The notes under the pieces were generated by a model. That model saw only the letters and a program-made list of their open reading frames with translations. It ran no database searches and was not told the origin of the DNA. This document shows, one piece after another, positions 34,057 through 42,789 of a stretch of DNA of 64,000 nt. How positions within the stretch are numbered: the stretch's first letter is position 1; each line of letters starts with the position of its first letter. Made by a program: the position numbers and the translations under genes. Source of the DNA: Flagellimonas chongwuensis (GTDB taxonomy: Bacteria; Bacteroidota; Bacteroidia; Flavobacteriales; Flavobacteriaceae); assembly GCF_013376415.1 (NCBI RefSeq), contig NZ_WYET01000013.1, forward strand, positions 1 to 64,000, in the 5' to 3' direction.

Positions 34057-34869
34057 ATAGCACAGAACGTACAAAATAGCACGTATAGAAAACTGTCCAT
34101 TCAAGCTGGCTTGAATGGACTTTCTTTTTGTGTAGTGGACACCATTACCAACAAAATCGTTGCTTTTGAGAGGGTAAGTTTTAAAACACAGCTCACTCCA
34201 TATCTGATGCTCAAAGAGCTAAAGGAAAAGCTGGGCAATCAAAATCAAATCGGAAAAGACTTTTCCGAGGTGCTGGTCATCCACAAGAACAATATGTTTG
34301 GTTTAGTTCCAAAGCCACTTTTTAACAAAGAAGAGTTACCAAACTATCTTAAGTTCAACGCCAAAATTATGGCTAATGACCTTATAGCTTACGATGAAAT
34401 CCCTAATCAGGATATCGTAAATGTTTATATTCCCTATACCAATATCAACAACTACATTTTTGAGCTATTTGGTGAGTTTGAGTTCAAGCATAGCGGCACT
34501 GTTCTCATAAACACTTTATTGAACCAAAACCGAACTACACTGGAACCTATGTGCTATGTTCAGGTATCAGAAAGGGAGATGGAGATGGTAGTGGTATCCG
34601 AAAAAAAATTGCTCTTTTACAATCAGTTTGAATTTAAGAACAAGGAAGACTTTCTTTACTATCTATTGTTCAGTTTAGAACAATTGGACATGGATCTTGA
34701 AAAAATACAGTTAAAATTGTTCGGCGCCATTGAAGAGGACGACCCAATTTATGAGCTGTGCTACCAGTATGTTAAGAATATTTCCGTCTTTATTCCAAGC
34801 AACCCCTCCTTCACCTTAGAACAGTTGGAAAACGAAAGCATTGACTTTTCCATATTAAGCGCACTTTAA
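34057..34869 (+). CDS. DUF3822 family protein, start codon uncertain
   Basis: The product is about 252 aa from TTG 34111, or about 270 aa with the conserved N-terminus. The reading frame is open from 34039 and codes for 'STYRKLSIQAGLNGLSFCVVD', which looks like the true family start, but it contains no ATG, GTG or TTG before 34111. The only plausible initiators are ATA at 34057 (giving MAQNVQNSTYRK...) or CTG at 34093. The body resembles an actin-like ATPase fold (strand-rich, FSEVLVIHKN...GLVPKPLF). The stop is directly followed by the rsmD start, so the two are translationally coupled. Function unknown. Confidence 0.7.
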   Translation: MAQNVQNSTYRKLSIQAGLNGLSFCVVDTITNKIVAFERVSFKTQLTPYLMLKELKEKLGNQNQIGKDFSEVLVIHKNNMFGLVPKPLFNKEELPNYLKFNAKIMANDLIAYDEIPNQDIVNVYIPYTNINNYIFELFGEFEFKHSGTVLINTLLNQNRTTLEPMCYVQVSEREMEMVVVSEKKLLFYNQFEFKNKEDFLYYLLFSLEQLDMDLEKIQLKLFGAIEEDDPIYELCYQYVKNISVFIPSNPSFTLEQLENESIDFSILSAL

Positions 34870-35409
34870 ATGCGAATCATTTCAGGAAAATATAAAGGCA
34901 AAAGACTAACGGCGCCTAAAAAGTTGCCCGTGCGCCCCACTACCGATATGGCCAAAGAAGCCCTGTTCAACATTTTGAACAACCGCTTCTATTTTGACGA
35001 ACTAAAAGTGTTGGACCTGTTTTCCGGTACCGGCAACATAAGCTATGAATTTGCATCACGTGGAGCCGAAAACATTACCGCCGTTGATGGCTTTCCCGGA
35101 TGTATCCGATACATTTCCAAGACAGCGCAGGAACTTGAATTTTCCATTGACCCCGTTAAATCGGATGTATTTAAATTTTTGGAGGGCTCATCCCAAAAGT
35201 TTGACCTAATTTTTGCCGACCCACCTTACGATTTTAGCACAGAGCAGTTTTTAAAAATTGCCGACTTGGTTTTTGATAAAGAGCTTTTATTGGAAGATGG
35301 CGTACTTATTATTGAGCATTCGGACCAAACCAATCTTTCCGAGCATCATCAATTTTCGGAACAACGCAAATACGGCGGAAGTATATTCAGTTTTTTTGAA
35401 ATAGAATAA
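34870..35409 (+). CDS. rsmD: 16S rRNA (guanine966-N2)-methyltransferase
   Basis: A 179-aa SAM-dependent methyltransferase that modifies G966 of 16S rRNA. The N-terminus is MRIISGKYKGKRL with RPTTDMAKEALFNIL. The SAM motif is LDLFSGTGNISYEF and the catalytic motif is DPPYDF (near residue 119). It starts at the base after the stop of the DUF3822 gene. Its stop lies 1 nt from the 3' end of the RNase P RNA encoded on the other strand. Confidence 0.94.
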   Translation: MRIISGKYKGKRLTAPKKLPVRPTTDMAKEALFNILNNRFYFDELKVLDLFSGTGNISYEFASRGAENITAVDGFPGCIRYISKTAQELEFSIDPVKSDVFKFLEGSSQKFDLIFADPPYDFSTEQFLKIADLVFDKELLLEDGVLIIEHSDQTNLSEHHQFSEQRKYGGSIFSFFEIE

Positions 35410-35708
35410 AAGCAGGCCATAAGCCGGATTCTGTATACCCTTATCATTTATCTAGACAAATGGTTGCCCAAGTGTTCTAACCGCCTACCCTCCAACTCGA
35501 GCGTGCAGCCCTCGAACATTGGTTTACATGACGTTTCACCGCATAGAGTTTACCTGATTTCACTACAGCCGAACTGTACTTGCTTTCTGTTGCACTTGTC
35601 CTCGCCTTTCGGCGGACGGGCGTTACCCGCTATGCCGCACTATGGTGTCCGGACTTTCCTCTTCAAGTTTTGTTACCCAAACTTGCAGCGATAAGGTGGC
35701 CTGCTGAG
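35408..35708 (-). ncRNA. rnpB: RNase P RNA, bacterial type A
   Basis: The minus strand carries the conserved GAGGAAAGTCCGGAC core near the 5' end (about 35645-35660), the ACAGAAA segment, the GGTAAACTC and GGTGAAACG stretches, and the 3' GAATCCGGCTTAT segment. The terminal helix P1 is AGCAGGCC (35705-35698) with GGCCTGCT (35418-35411). The product is the catalytic RNA that matures tRNA 5' ends. The ends are set by P1 and may be off by a few nucleotides. It accounts for the whole gap between rsmD and dnaX. Confidence 0.95.
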
Positions 35709-35815
35709 CGCAAAGGTAATCCAATTGTTAATAAAAAAAGTGGTAACTCCCATATTGGGTTCAACTTTGGCCAATGCTATTTTTATATTTGTATGAAATC
35801 TATTTTTTCAGCGTA

Positions 35816-37603
35816 TTGGAACCCTTTATTGTATCAGCAAGAAAATATAGGCCCCAAACATTTAAGGATGTCGTGGGACAATCCTCCATTACCAATACGT
35901 TGCTGAACGCCATCGAGAACAATCATCTCGCACAGGCTTTATTATTCTGCGGACCACGAGGTGTCGGGAAAACTACCTGCGCACGTATTTTGGCCAAAAA
36001 GATAAATCAAGATGGTACGGAACGGGAAGATGAGGATTTTGCCTTCAATATTTTTGAACTTGATGCAGCTTCCAATAACTCTGTTGATGATATCCGTAGT
36101 TTGATTGACCAAGTACGTATTCCTCCACAAACAGGAAAGTATAAGGTTTACATCATCGACGAGGTTCATATGCTCTCTCAATCAGCCTTCAATGCTTTTT
36201 TGAAGACCCTGGAAGAGCCGCCAAAACACGCCATTTTTATTTTGGCGACCACTGAAAAGCATAAAATTATTCCGACCATACTCTCCAGATGTCAAATATT
36301 CGACTTTAAGAGAATAACGGTAAAGGATGCCTCGGAATACCTAAAGTACATAGCCGAACAGCAAGGCATACAGGCCGAGGAAAGTGCATTGCACATTATA
36401 GCCCAAAAGGCGGATGGCGCTATGCGGGATGCCCTGTCCATTTTTGATCGCGTAGTGAGCTTCTCGGGAAAAGAATTGACCAGAAAGGCCGTAACGGAAA
36501 ACCTCAACGTTCTTGATTACGACATTTATTTCTCGGCAACCGATTTGATTCTTGAGAACAACATTCCCGAACTTTTGATCCTGTTCAACAAAACCTTATC
36601 ACTTGGTTTTGATGGCCATCACTTTATCACTGGACTTGCCACGCATTTCAGGGATTTGATGGTATGCCAGCATCCCGATACCTTAAACTTGCTAGAGGTA
36701 GGGGAAGATGTGGCAAAACACTATCAAGAGCAGGCCAAAAAGACTTCGAAACAGTTCTTGTTGAAAGCTATTGACATGGCCAATGATTGTGACCTGCAAT
36801 ACAAAAGCAGTAAAAACCAACGACTGCTCGTTGAGCTCTCCCTTATGAAATTAGCGTCCATCACTTATGATGGAGAAAAAAAAAACTCTAGTTTCATAAT
36901 ACCGGCATCCTTTTTTAAAGGAAAAACCATCAATACGAACGGAACCAAAACCCCAGAGAACAAGGCTGTAGAAACCGTGCAAACTATATCTCCGATTGAG
37001 GAAAAGAAGGGAACAATACCCTTGGCAACGAAACCAACGCCAACTGAAGAGATTTCAATTCCTCAAGAAGAAATGGAAAAAGAACTGGTCAGTGAACCTA
37101 AGGAACCTTATCAACCTAAAAAAATACAAATCAAGGGATCCGAAAAAAGGGTTTCAGGGCTATCGTTGTCCAGTATCAAGGTGAAAAGGGCGCATGAGAA
37201 TACCAAGTCCCCGAATATCGACGAAAAAGACCTTCCCAAAGATGCTTTTGAAGAAAAAGAAATGCAGCAACATTGGGATGATTTTGTACATGAACTGGAA
37301 AGACAGGGAAGGAAAATATTGGCCAGTAACCTTCAAACAGATGTTCCAAAGCTTAAAAATGACCATGTAATTTGGATTGAGTTGCCGAACGGCACCATGA
37401 AAAAAGAGATTGAACGGGAACAAAGTCTAATGCTGGACTACCTTAAACAAAAACTGAACAACTATTCCATTTCACTTTACATAACCGTAAATGAGGAGGT
37501 TGCCAAAAAGTTTGCCTTTACTCCAGAGGAGAAGTATGAGAAATTGAAAGAAAAGAACCCAAATATCGAACTCTTGCGCAAGGAGTTCGACCTAGATTTT
37601 TAA
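35816..37603 (+). CDS. dnaX: DNA polymerase III subunit gamma/tau
   Basis: A 595-aa clamp-loader ATPase. From the TTG at 35816 it begins MEPFIVSARKYRPQTF, the family start; an ATG at 35774 would add 14 hydrophobic residues not seen in the family. Walker A is GPRGVGKTT, Walker B is YIIDEVHMLS, and sensor 1 is LATTE. The four-Cys zinc module that normally follows Walker A is replaced by NQDGTEREDEDFAF with no Cys. The C-terminal third is a Lys/Glu/Pro-rich tau-like linker and a folded end. Confidence 0.94.
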   Translation: MEPFIVSARKYRPQTFKDVVGQSSITNTLLNAIENNHLAQALLFCGPRGVGKTTCARILAKKINQDGTEREDEDFAFNIFELDAASNNSVDDIRSLIDQVRIPPQTGKYKVYIIDEVHMLSQSAFNAFLKTLEEPPKHAIFILATTEKHKIIPTILSRCQIFDFKRITVKDASEYLKYIAEQQGIQAEESALHIIAQKADGAMRDALSIFDRVVSFSGKELTRKAVTENLNVLDYDIYFSATDLILENNIPELLILFNKTLSLGFDGHHFITGLATHFRDLMVCQHPDTLNLLEVGEDVAKHYQEQAKKTSKQFLLKAIDMANDCDLQYKSSKNQRLLVELSLMKLASITYDGEKKNSSFIIPASFFKGKTINTNGTKTPENKAVETVQTISPIEEKKGTIPLATKPTPTEEISIPQEEMEKELVSEPKEPYQPKKIQIKGSEKRVSGLSLSSIKVKRAHENTKSPNIDEKDLPKDAFEEKEMQQHWDDFVHELERQGRKILASNLQTDVPKLKNDHVIWIELPNGTMKKEIEREQSLMLDYLKQKLNNYSISLYITVNEEVAKKFAFTPEEKYEKLKEKNPNIELLRKEFDLDF

Positions 37604-37621
37604 CAAACCGTACTTTCCCGT

Positions 37622-37629
37622 TATCTTTG
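37622..37629 (+). promoter_or_regulatory. -7 box of miaE
   Basis: TATCTTTG, a perfect TAnnTTTG match, 27 nt before ATG 37657. Confidence 0.55.
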
Positions 37630-37656
37630 CTCCCATAATATCAAAAAAACATATTC

Positions 37657-38238
37657 ATGCTAGGCCTAAAGCTTCCAACGGACCCAAGATGGGTAAACAT
37701 TGTAGAAAAGAATATTCAGGAAATTTTGACCGATCATGCCTATTGCGAGCAGAAGGCTGCCAGCACTGCTATTTCATTGATAATCGGTTTTCCTGAAAAA
37801 TCAGAGTTGGTCAAAGAAATGACTGCCCTGGCCCGTGAAGAAATGGGTCACTTTAACATGGTCCATGATAAAATTTTGAAGCGTGGATGGGTCTTGGGCC
37901 GCGAACGCAAGGATGAATATGTAATACAGTTGATGAAGTTTTTCCCTAAAGGTGGAAGCCGGGACACACACTTGGTGCACAAACTTTTATATGCCGCCTT
38001 GATTGAGGCCCGAAGCTGCGAACGCTTTAGGTTGCTTTCCGAAGAAATAGACGATGAAGAACTGTCCGAGTTTTACCGAAACCTAATGGTAAGTGAAGCC
38101 AACCACTATACCATGTTCCTAAAATTTGCACGGAAATACGGAAATAAGACCGAAGTGGACAAAAAGTGGGATGACCTTTTGGAATATGAGGCCCAACTTA
38201 TGAGGGATCTTGGCAAAAAGGAAACCATGCACGGTTAA
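37657..38238 (+). CDS. miaE: tRNA-(ms2io6A37) hydroxylase
   Basis: A 193-aa ferritin-like di-iron monooxygenase that hydroxylates the isopentenyl group on A37 of tRNAs. Two EXXH-type halves supply the iron ligands: Glu31 with REEMGHF (Glu62, His65), and EARSCERF with SEANHYTMF. It has its own promoter and converges on ppk with 17 nt between stops. Confidence 0.92.
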   Translation: MLGLKLPTDPRWVNIVEKNIQEILTDHAYCEQKAASTAISLIIGFPEKSELVKEMTALAREEMGHFNMVHDKILKRGWVLGRERKDEYVIQLMKFFPKGGSRDTHLVHKLLYAALIEARSCERFRLLSEEIDDEELSEFYRNLMVSEANHYTMFLKFARKYGNKTEVDKKWDDLLEYEAQLMRDLGKKETMHG

Positions 38239-38255
38239 GCCGAGTCATAGTCCAT

Positions 38256-40331
38256 CTAATTTTCCAATTTCTTCTTATAATAATCATACATTTCAAATTG
38301 AGATCGTAATTCAGGTTGTACTTTCAACCTTTTCCTATAAGCGTTGTCTTGCTTTTCGGAAAATATCCTTGCTTTGGAATTATCTTTCCACGATATCTCA
38401 AACGTATCTAGCAGTTCTTGCCTAATATCTGGGTCGTAAATGGGACAGCCTACCTCTACCCTAAAATCGAGATTACGCGTCATCCAATCCGCTGATGAAA
38501 TATAGATTTTTGGGTCACCATCATTACCAAAAATGAACAGTCTTGGGTGTTCCAGAAACTTATCTACTATACTAATGGCCTCAATATTTTCGCTCATGCC
38601 CTCAACTCCGGGAATCAAACAGCAAATACCCCGTACAATCATTTTTATTTTTACTCCTGCCCTACTGGCCTCATACAACTTATCCACCATTTTGTAGGAG
38701 GTAAGGCTGTTCATCTTTATTTTGATATAAGCCTCTTTCCCGGCCTTCGCCAATGCGATTTCTTTATCGATCAACTTGGTAAAGGTCGACTTTGTATAAT
38801 GCGGGGAAACAATCAGATGCTTATACTTGTTGATTTTATAGTTGGTCTCAAAAAATCCAAACACCTTGCTCATGTCCTTAAGAATGCCTTGATGTGCGGT
38901 AAACAAGGTATAGTCGGTATAGATTTTCGCCGTTGACTCGTTAAAGTTACCGGTACTGATAAATCCATAACGCTTGATACCTTCATCTTCTTCCCGTTCC
39001 ACCAAACAAATTTTACTATGCACTTTGAGACCGGGCACGCCAAAAATTAGGTTTACGCCTTCATCTTGCAGGTAATTGGCATACTCAATGTTGTTCTGTT
39101 CATCAAAGCGAGCTTGCAACTCAATCTGTACGGTAACCTGCTTACCATTCTTTACGGCATTTACCAAAGCGGACGCAATCTGGCTGTCGCTTGCCAATCG
39201 ATAAATTGTAATCTGTATTCTACGAACTTTTGGGTCCAAAGCAGCTTCACGTAAAAACTTGGTCACATAACTAAACGTATGATAAGGCGCATAGATCATA
39301 TAATCTTTGTGGGCAATCATATCCAACAAACTACCTTTCATGCTGAGTCCTTTCACTGGAAGTGGCTCAATTTTATCATACATTAGGTCATGTCTCCCCA
39401 AGCTAGGGAAACCCATGTAATCTCTTCTGTTATGGTAACGGCCGCCGGGAATCACACTATCCGTGCCCATGATATCCATTTTTTCCTTTAGGAACTGCAA
39501 CGTGTCCTTATCAATGCTTTTATCGTAGACAAAACGTACGGGATCACTTATTTTTCTGTGCTCTACACTGGAAGAGATTTTCTCGATAAAACTCTTGCTC
39601 AAATCGTTATCGATATCCAACTCAGCATCCCTTGTTATTTTGATCATGTGGGCGGAAATGGATTCAAAATCGAACATGGTAAACACACTGTCTAAACAAA
39701 AACGAATCAAATCATCCAACATGATCACATAGTCCTTATCCCCTTCTTTGGGCAATACAACAAAACGGTCGATTCCCTTAGGAATCTCGATCAACGCATA
39801 TCGGTTGTGCTTTTTTCTCGCAGTTCCGTTTTTCATCACCACTTTAACGGCCAAATAGGCTGCTGTGTCCTTTAGAAGAGGAAACTCCGTAAGGTCGTTC
39901 AGTATGATGGTCATCAATTCCTGGTTCACCTTTTTGAAAAAGTAGTCCCGAATAAACTCGGCCTGACTTTCATTTACCTCGGTTTCCCTAATGATAAAAA
40001 TATTTTTTTCCCGTAATTCCTTATCTATCTGTTTAAAAATCTCAAGGCTACGTGTCTGCTGGTTGATTACAATTTTGGTGATTTCCTCTAAAAGATCTTT
40101 TGCTCTTTCACCACCCAAAACGCTTTTACCTGTTTTTCCGGCGTCCACGATTCGCTTTACCGTTGCGTACCTTACTTTGAAAAACTCGTCCAGGTTATTA
40201 CTGAAAATCCCTAAAAAGCGAAGTCGGTCAATCAGTGGGACCCGAGGGTCCTTGCTCTCTTGCAACACCCTAGCATTAAAATGTAACCAACTGATTTCCC
40301 TATTTATATACTCGTTCTTTGTTTTAATCAT
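38256..40331 (-). CDS. ppk: Polyphosphate kinase 1
   Basis: A 691-aa enzyme that makes long-chain polyphosphate from ATP through a phosphohistidine. The N-terminal INREISWLHFNARVLQE helix domain, the catalytic VHSKICLV His motif, the second HxK-like motif KIYISSADWMTRN and the conserved STGNFNE segment are all present. Full length. The sixA gene ends at the base before its start codon, so sixA and ppk are probably one transcript. Confidence 0.96.
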   Translation of the reverse strand: MIKTKNEYINREISWLHFNARVLQESKDPRVPLIDRLRFLGIFSNNLDEFFKVRYATVKRIVDAGKTGKSVLGGERAKDLLEEITKIVINQQTRSLEIFKQIDKELREKNIFIIRETEVNESQAEFIRDYFFKKVNQELMTIILNDLTEFPLLKDTAAYLAVKVVMKNGTARKKHNRYALIEIPKGIDRFVVLPKEGDKDYVIMLDDLIRFCLDSVFTMFDFESISAHMIKITRDAELDIDNDLSKSFIEKISSSVEHRKISDPVRFVYDKSIDKDTLQFLKEKMDIMGTDSVIPGGRYHNRRDYMGFPSLGRHDLMYDKIEPLPVKGLSMKGSLLDMIAHKDYMIYAPYHTFSYVTKFLREAALDPKVRRIQITIYRLASDSQIASALVNAVKNGKQVTVQIELQARFDEQNNIEYANYLQDEGVNLIFGVPGLKVHSKICLVEREEDEGIKRYGFISTGNFNESTAKIYTDYTLFTAHQGILKDMSKVFGFFETNYKINKYKHLIVSPHYTKSTFTKLIDKEIALAKAGKEAYIKIKMNSLTSYKMVDKLYEASRAGVKIKMIVRGICCLIPGVEGMSENIEAISIVDKFLEHPRLFIFGNDGDPKIYISSADWMTRNLDFRVEVGCPIYDPDIRQELLDTFEISWKDNSKARIFSEKQDNAYRKRLKVQPELRSQFEMYDYYKKKLEN

Positions 40332-40820
40332 TTATTTCTTCAAGTGTTTTGGAAAGACCATTTGTTTAGTGGTCCCTTTTGATATTTTTGACCAATCGTC
40401 CACACCAAATGTAATATGGACAAGTCCTGCAGTGGGAACGTTCTCAATATACTGATCTCCCCAAGTATTTGCAAGTGAGGTAAAGGCATAATTGTGTCCG
40501 AATATAGCAACGGTGGCCAAACTATTGTCAAGCTTTTTCACAAACTGCTCTACGCTGTTACCCGAAAAATCGTAAAGCTTGTTTGTGACGTTGAATTTTG
40601 ATAGATCAAACTCCAAGTTTCTAACAAAAATCATGCTGGTGTGCAAGGCCCTGTTGGCGGGACTCGAATATATAAAATCAATCGAAGGTGCATGTAATCC
40701 AAAGGTCTTGGCTACCATGTGGGCGTCATTAATGCCTCTTTCCTTCAAAGGACGGTCCTTATCGGAGACATCGTAATCCCAGGAGGACTTTCCGTGCCTC
40801 ATCAATATAATTTGTTTCAT
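40332..40820 (-). CDS. SixA-type phosphohistidine phosphatase
   Basis: A 162-aa histidine phosphatase. The RHG motif is MRHGKSSWDY (catalytic His9), with Arg at DRPLKERG, and the second His is in FGHNYAF. Length and sequence match the short SixA branch that removes phosphate from histidine in phosphorelay or PTS proteins. It ends directly at the ppk start, which also works through a phosphohistidine, and lies 12 nt after pdxH. Confidence 0.88.
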   Translation of the reverse strand: MKQIILMRHGKSSWDYDVSDKDRPLKERGINDAHMVAKTFGLHAPSIDFIYSSPANRALHTSMIFVRNLEFDLSKFNVTNKLYDFSGNSVEQFVKKLDNSLATVAIFGHNYAFTSLANTWGDQYIENVPTAGLVHITFGVDDWSKISKGTTKQMVFPKHLKK

Positions 40821-40832
40821 CGTAGTGGGTTT

Positions 40833-41480
40833 TTATGGTGCCAATCGTTCTATTTTCCAATCAAAATCTTCTTGTAGAGAATATCTAATTCTATCATGCA
40901 ACCTATTGGGGCGACCCTGCCAAAACTCGATGGAAATGGGTCTTACGAGATACCCTCCCCAATATTCAGGTCTAGGTACTTCTTTGCCATCGTATTTTTT
41001 TTCAAGTTTATTCAACTTACCCTCTAAATATTCGCGGGACGGGACCACCTCGCTTTGATCTGAAACCACCGCACCCAATTGGCTGCCATGCGGTCGAGAT
41101 TCAAAATAACCGTCCGAAAGGTTTGGTGCAATTTTTTCGGCCTTGCCCTTTATGATGACTTGCCGTTCCATATTGGGCCAAAAAAAGGATAGGCAAACAG
41201 ATGGGTTTGCTTCAATGGCCCTACCTTTTTCACTATGGTAATTGGTATAAAAGATAAAACCTTCAAAAGTGAACTTTTTCATCAAAACCACCCTGCTTTT
41301 TGGGAAGCCATCCAGACCAATGGTGGAAACTGTCATGGCATTTGGCTCATCCACTCCATCGGAAGCTTCTGTCTCATAGAACCATTTTTGAAATTGTTCC
41401 ATGGGGTTTTCCTTCACCGATGCTTCTGTGAGTTCACTTTTTTCATAAGATTTCCTGTAATCTCCAAGGTCTTTTTGCAT
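40833..41480 (-). CDS. pdxH: Pyridoxamine/pyridoxine 5'-phosphate oxidase
   Basis: A 215-aa FMN enzyme that makes pyridoxal 5'-phosphate. It has the FMN/substrate segments RVVLMKKF, FYTNYHSEKGRAIEANP and the C-terminal signature FWQGRPNRLHDRI with the catalytic Arg/His. Complete length. It is the first gene of pdxH-sixA-ppk. Confidence 0.95.
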   Translation of the reverse strand: MQKDLGDYRKSYEKSELTEASVKENPMEQFQKWFYETEASDGVDEPNAMTVSTIGLDGFPKSRVVLMKKFTFEGFIFYTNYHSEKGRAIEANPSVCLSFFWPNMERQVIIKGKAEKIAPNLSDGYFESRPHGSQLGAVVSDQSEVVPSREYLEGKLNKLEKKYDGKEVPRPEYWGGYLVRPISIEFWQGRPNRLHDRIRYSLQEDFDWKIERLAP

Positions 41481-41494
41481 AATGTGAAGTTCGG

Positions 41495-41502
41495 CAAAAA
41501 TA
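41495..41502 (-). promoter_or_regulatory. -7 box of pdxH
   Basis: On the minus strand TATTTTTG, a perfect TAnnTTTG match, 14 nt before ATG 41480; the implied 5' leader is very short. Confidence 0.45.
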
Positions 41503-41546
41503 GGGTCACCTCAAAGTAACGGATTTGTAAAAGTTTCGGAATTTTT

Positions 41547-42458
41547 TCAGACATCAAAATCGAACACCTTACCATCATCTGCCAATTCCACAACTGGAAA
41601 TATTTCTTGGGCCTCTTTTTTGAACAGTTCAATGGATTTGTAGCGTGTTGAATAGTGCCCGAGTATCAAAAGTTTTGCATTCGCCTTTTGTGCAATCAGC
41701 GCGGCCTGTTTGGCTGTAGAGTGCTTTGTTTTCTGGCACAGATGTTCCTCTGAATCCAAAAAAGTTGATTCATGGTACAGTACGGTGACATCCCGTATAA
41801 TAGGTAAGATATTTTCGTTGTACATGGTATCGCTACAAAACGCATAGCTTTTTGGTGCTGGCGGAGCCAATGTGAGTTTTTTATTGGGAATGGTTCTTCC
41901 TACATCGTCAACACCATCCACACCTTTTTTAATATTGTTGAACTGGCTCCTATCCACACCAAATTTTCGGGCCGCCTCAATATCCAATGTTCGTGGAGCT
42001 TCCTTTTCCTCAAAAAAGTAGCCATTGGTATATACTCTATGAATCAAAGGAACGGTTCGAACGGTAACCTTATCATCTTCAAAAACGAGCTCTGATTCGC
42101 TTGATTCCAGTTCGTGGAATATCAAAGGGTAATTGGTCCAAGAATCGCCTAATTTTAAAAATAATGTGATGGCCTGTTTAATTCCTTTTGGTCCATAAAT
42201 ATGAAGTTCCTTATCTCTACCCAGCAGCCTAAAAGTTGAAATCAGTCCAGGCAAACCAAAAAAGTGGTCTCCATGTAGATGCGATATAAATATATGGTTG
42301 ATTCTGGAAAACTTGACCTTGTACTTTCTGAGCTGCACTTGCGTACCCTCACCACAATCAATTAAAAAAAGGTGGTTTTTTATCTCGAGTACCTGCGAAG
42401 TCGGATTGGTAAATGTGCGTGGTGTAGCGGCATAGCAACCTAGTACGGTAAGTTTCAT
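41547..42458 (-). CDS. rnz: Ribonuclease Z
   Basis: A 303-aa metallo-beta-lactamase-fold tRNA 3' endonuclease. The zinc motif HxHxDH is at residues 60-65 (SHLHGDHFFGL). Further ligands are the Asp in FCSDTMY and the His in ILGHYSTRY near the end, and the exosite region around residues 160-200 is present. The start overlaps the stop of the STAS-like gene by 4 nt (ATGA). Confidence 0.94.
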   Translation of the reverse strand: MKLTVLGCYAATPRTFTNPTSQVLEIKNHLFLIDCGEGTQVQLRKYKVKFSRINHIFISHLHGDHFFGLPGLISTFRLLGRDKELHIYGPKGIKQAITLFLKLGDSWTNYPLIFHELESSESELVFEDDKVTVRTVPLIHRVYTNGYFFEEKEAPRTLDIEAARKFGVDRSQFNNIKKGVDGVDDVGRTIPNKKLTLAPPAPKSYAFCSDTMYNENILPIIRDVTVLYHESTFLDSEEHLCQKTKHSTAKQAALIAQKANAKLLILGHYSTRYKSIELFKKEAQEIFPVVELADDGKVFDFDV

Positions 42459-42787
42459 ATACCAAGGTCGCGTTCTATTTCCTCCATTTCGATAAGGTCC
42501 TTGGCTTCTTGAAGGGTAGGTACAACGCTGATTTCTTCAGGAACTTCGTCATAACTCAGTTTATCGGTCACCAAAACAAAGGATTGACCACCAGCTTTAT
42601 GGACATTGGAAAGATCCAAAAATTCCAAAATATTGTCGACGCTCAATTTATCAAAAGAAAAAAGATTGATGACGATATTGTCGTGTTTAAGTTTGGGGTA
42701 TGCTTTATTGAGATTTTCCAAAAAACCGCTCAAAGTGGTCTTTTCTTGGAAAACAATGGTCGTTGTTCCGTCCTTGTCGATAATCAT
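42455..42787 (-). CDS. Small STAS-like protein preceding rnz
   Basis: A 110-aa soluble protein. The pattern NIVINLFSFDKLSVDNILEFL...FVLVTDKLSYDEVPEEISVVPTLQEAKDLI has the strand-helix order of STAS (anti-sigma antagonist) domains, but the usual phospho-acceptor Ser-Ser of SpoIIAA is not clear, so a regulatory role is unproven. It starts 2 nt after pyrB and overlaps rnz by 4 nt, so it is made with both. I cannot say what it does. Confidence 0.75.
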   Translation of the reverse strand: MIIDKDGTTTIVFQEKTTLSGFLENLNKAYPKLKHDNIVINLFSFDKLSVDNILEFLDLSNVHKAGGQSFVLVTDKLSYDEVPEEISVVPTLQEAKDLIEMEEIERDLGI

Positions 42788-42789
42788 CT

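Noticed and set aside
35464-35906. Two plus-strand frames of 76 and 108 codons before dnaX
   Set aside because: They lie over the RNase P RNA gene, whose conserved core is obvious on the minus strand.
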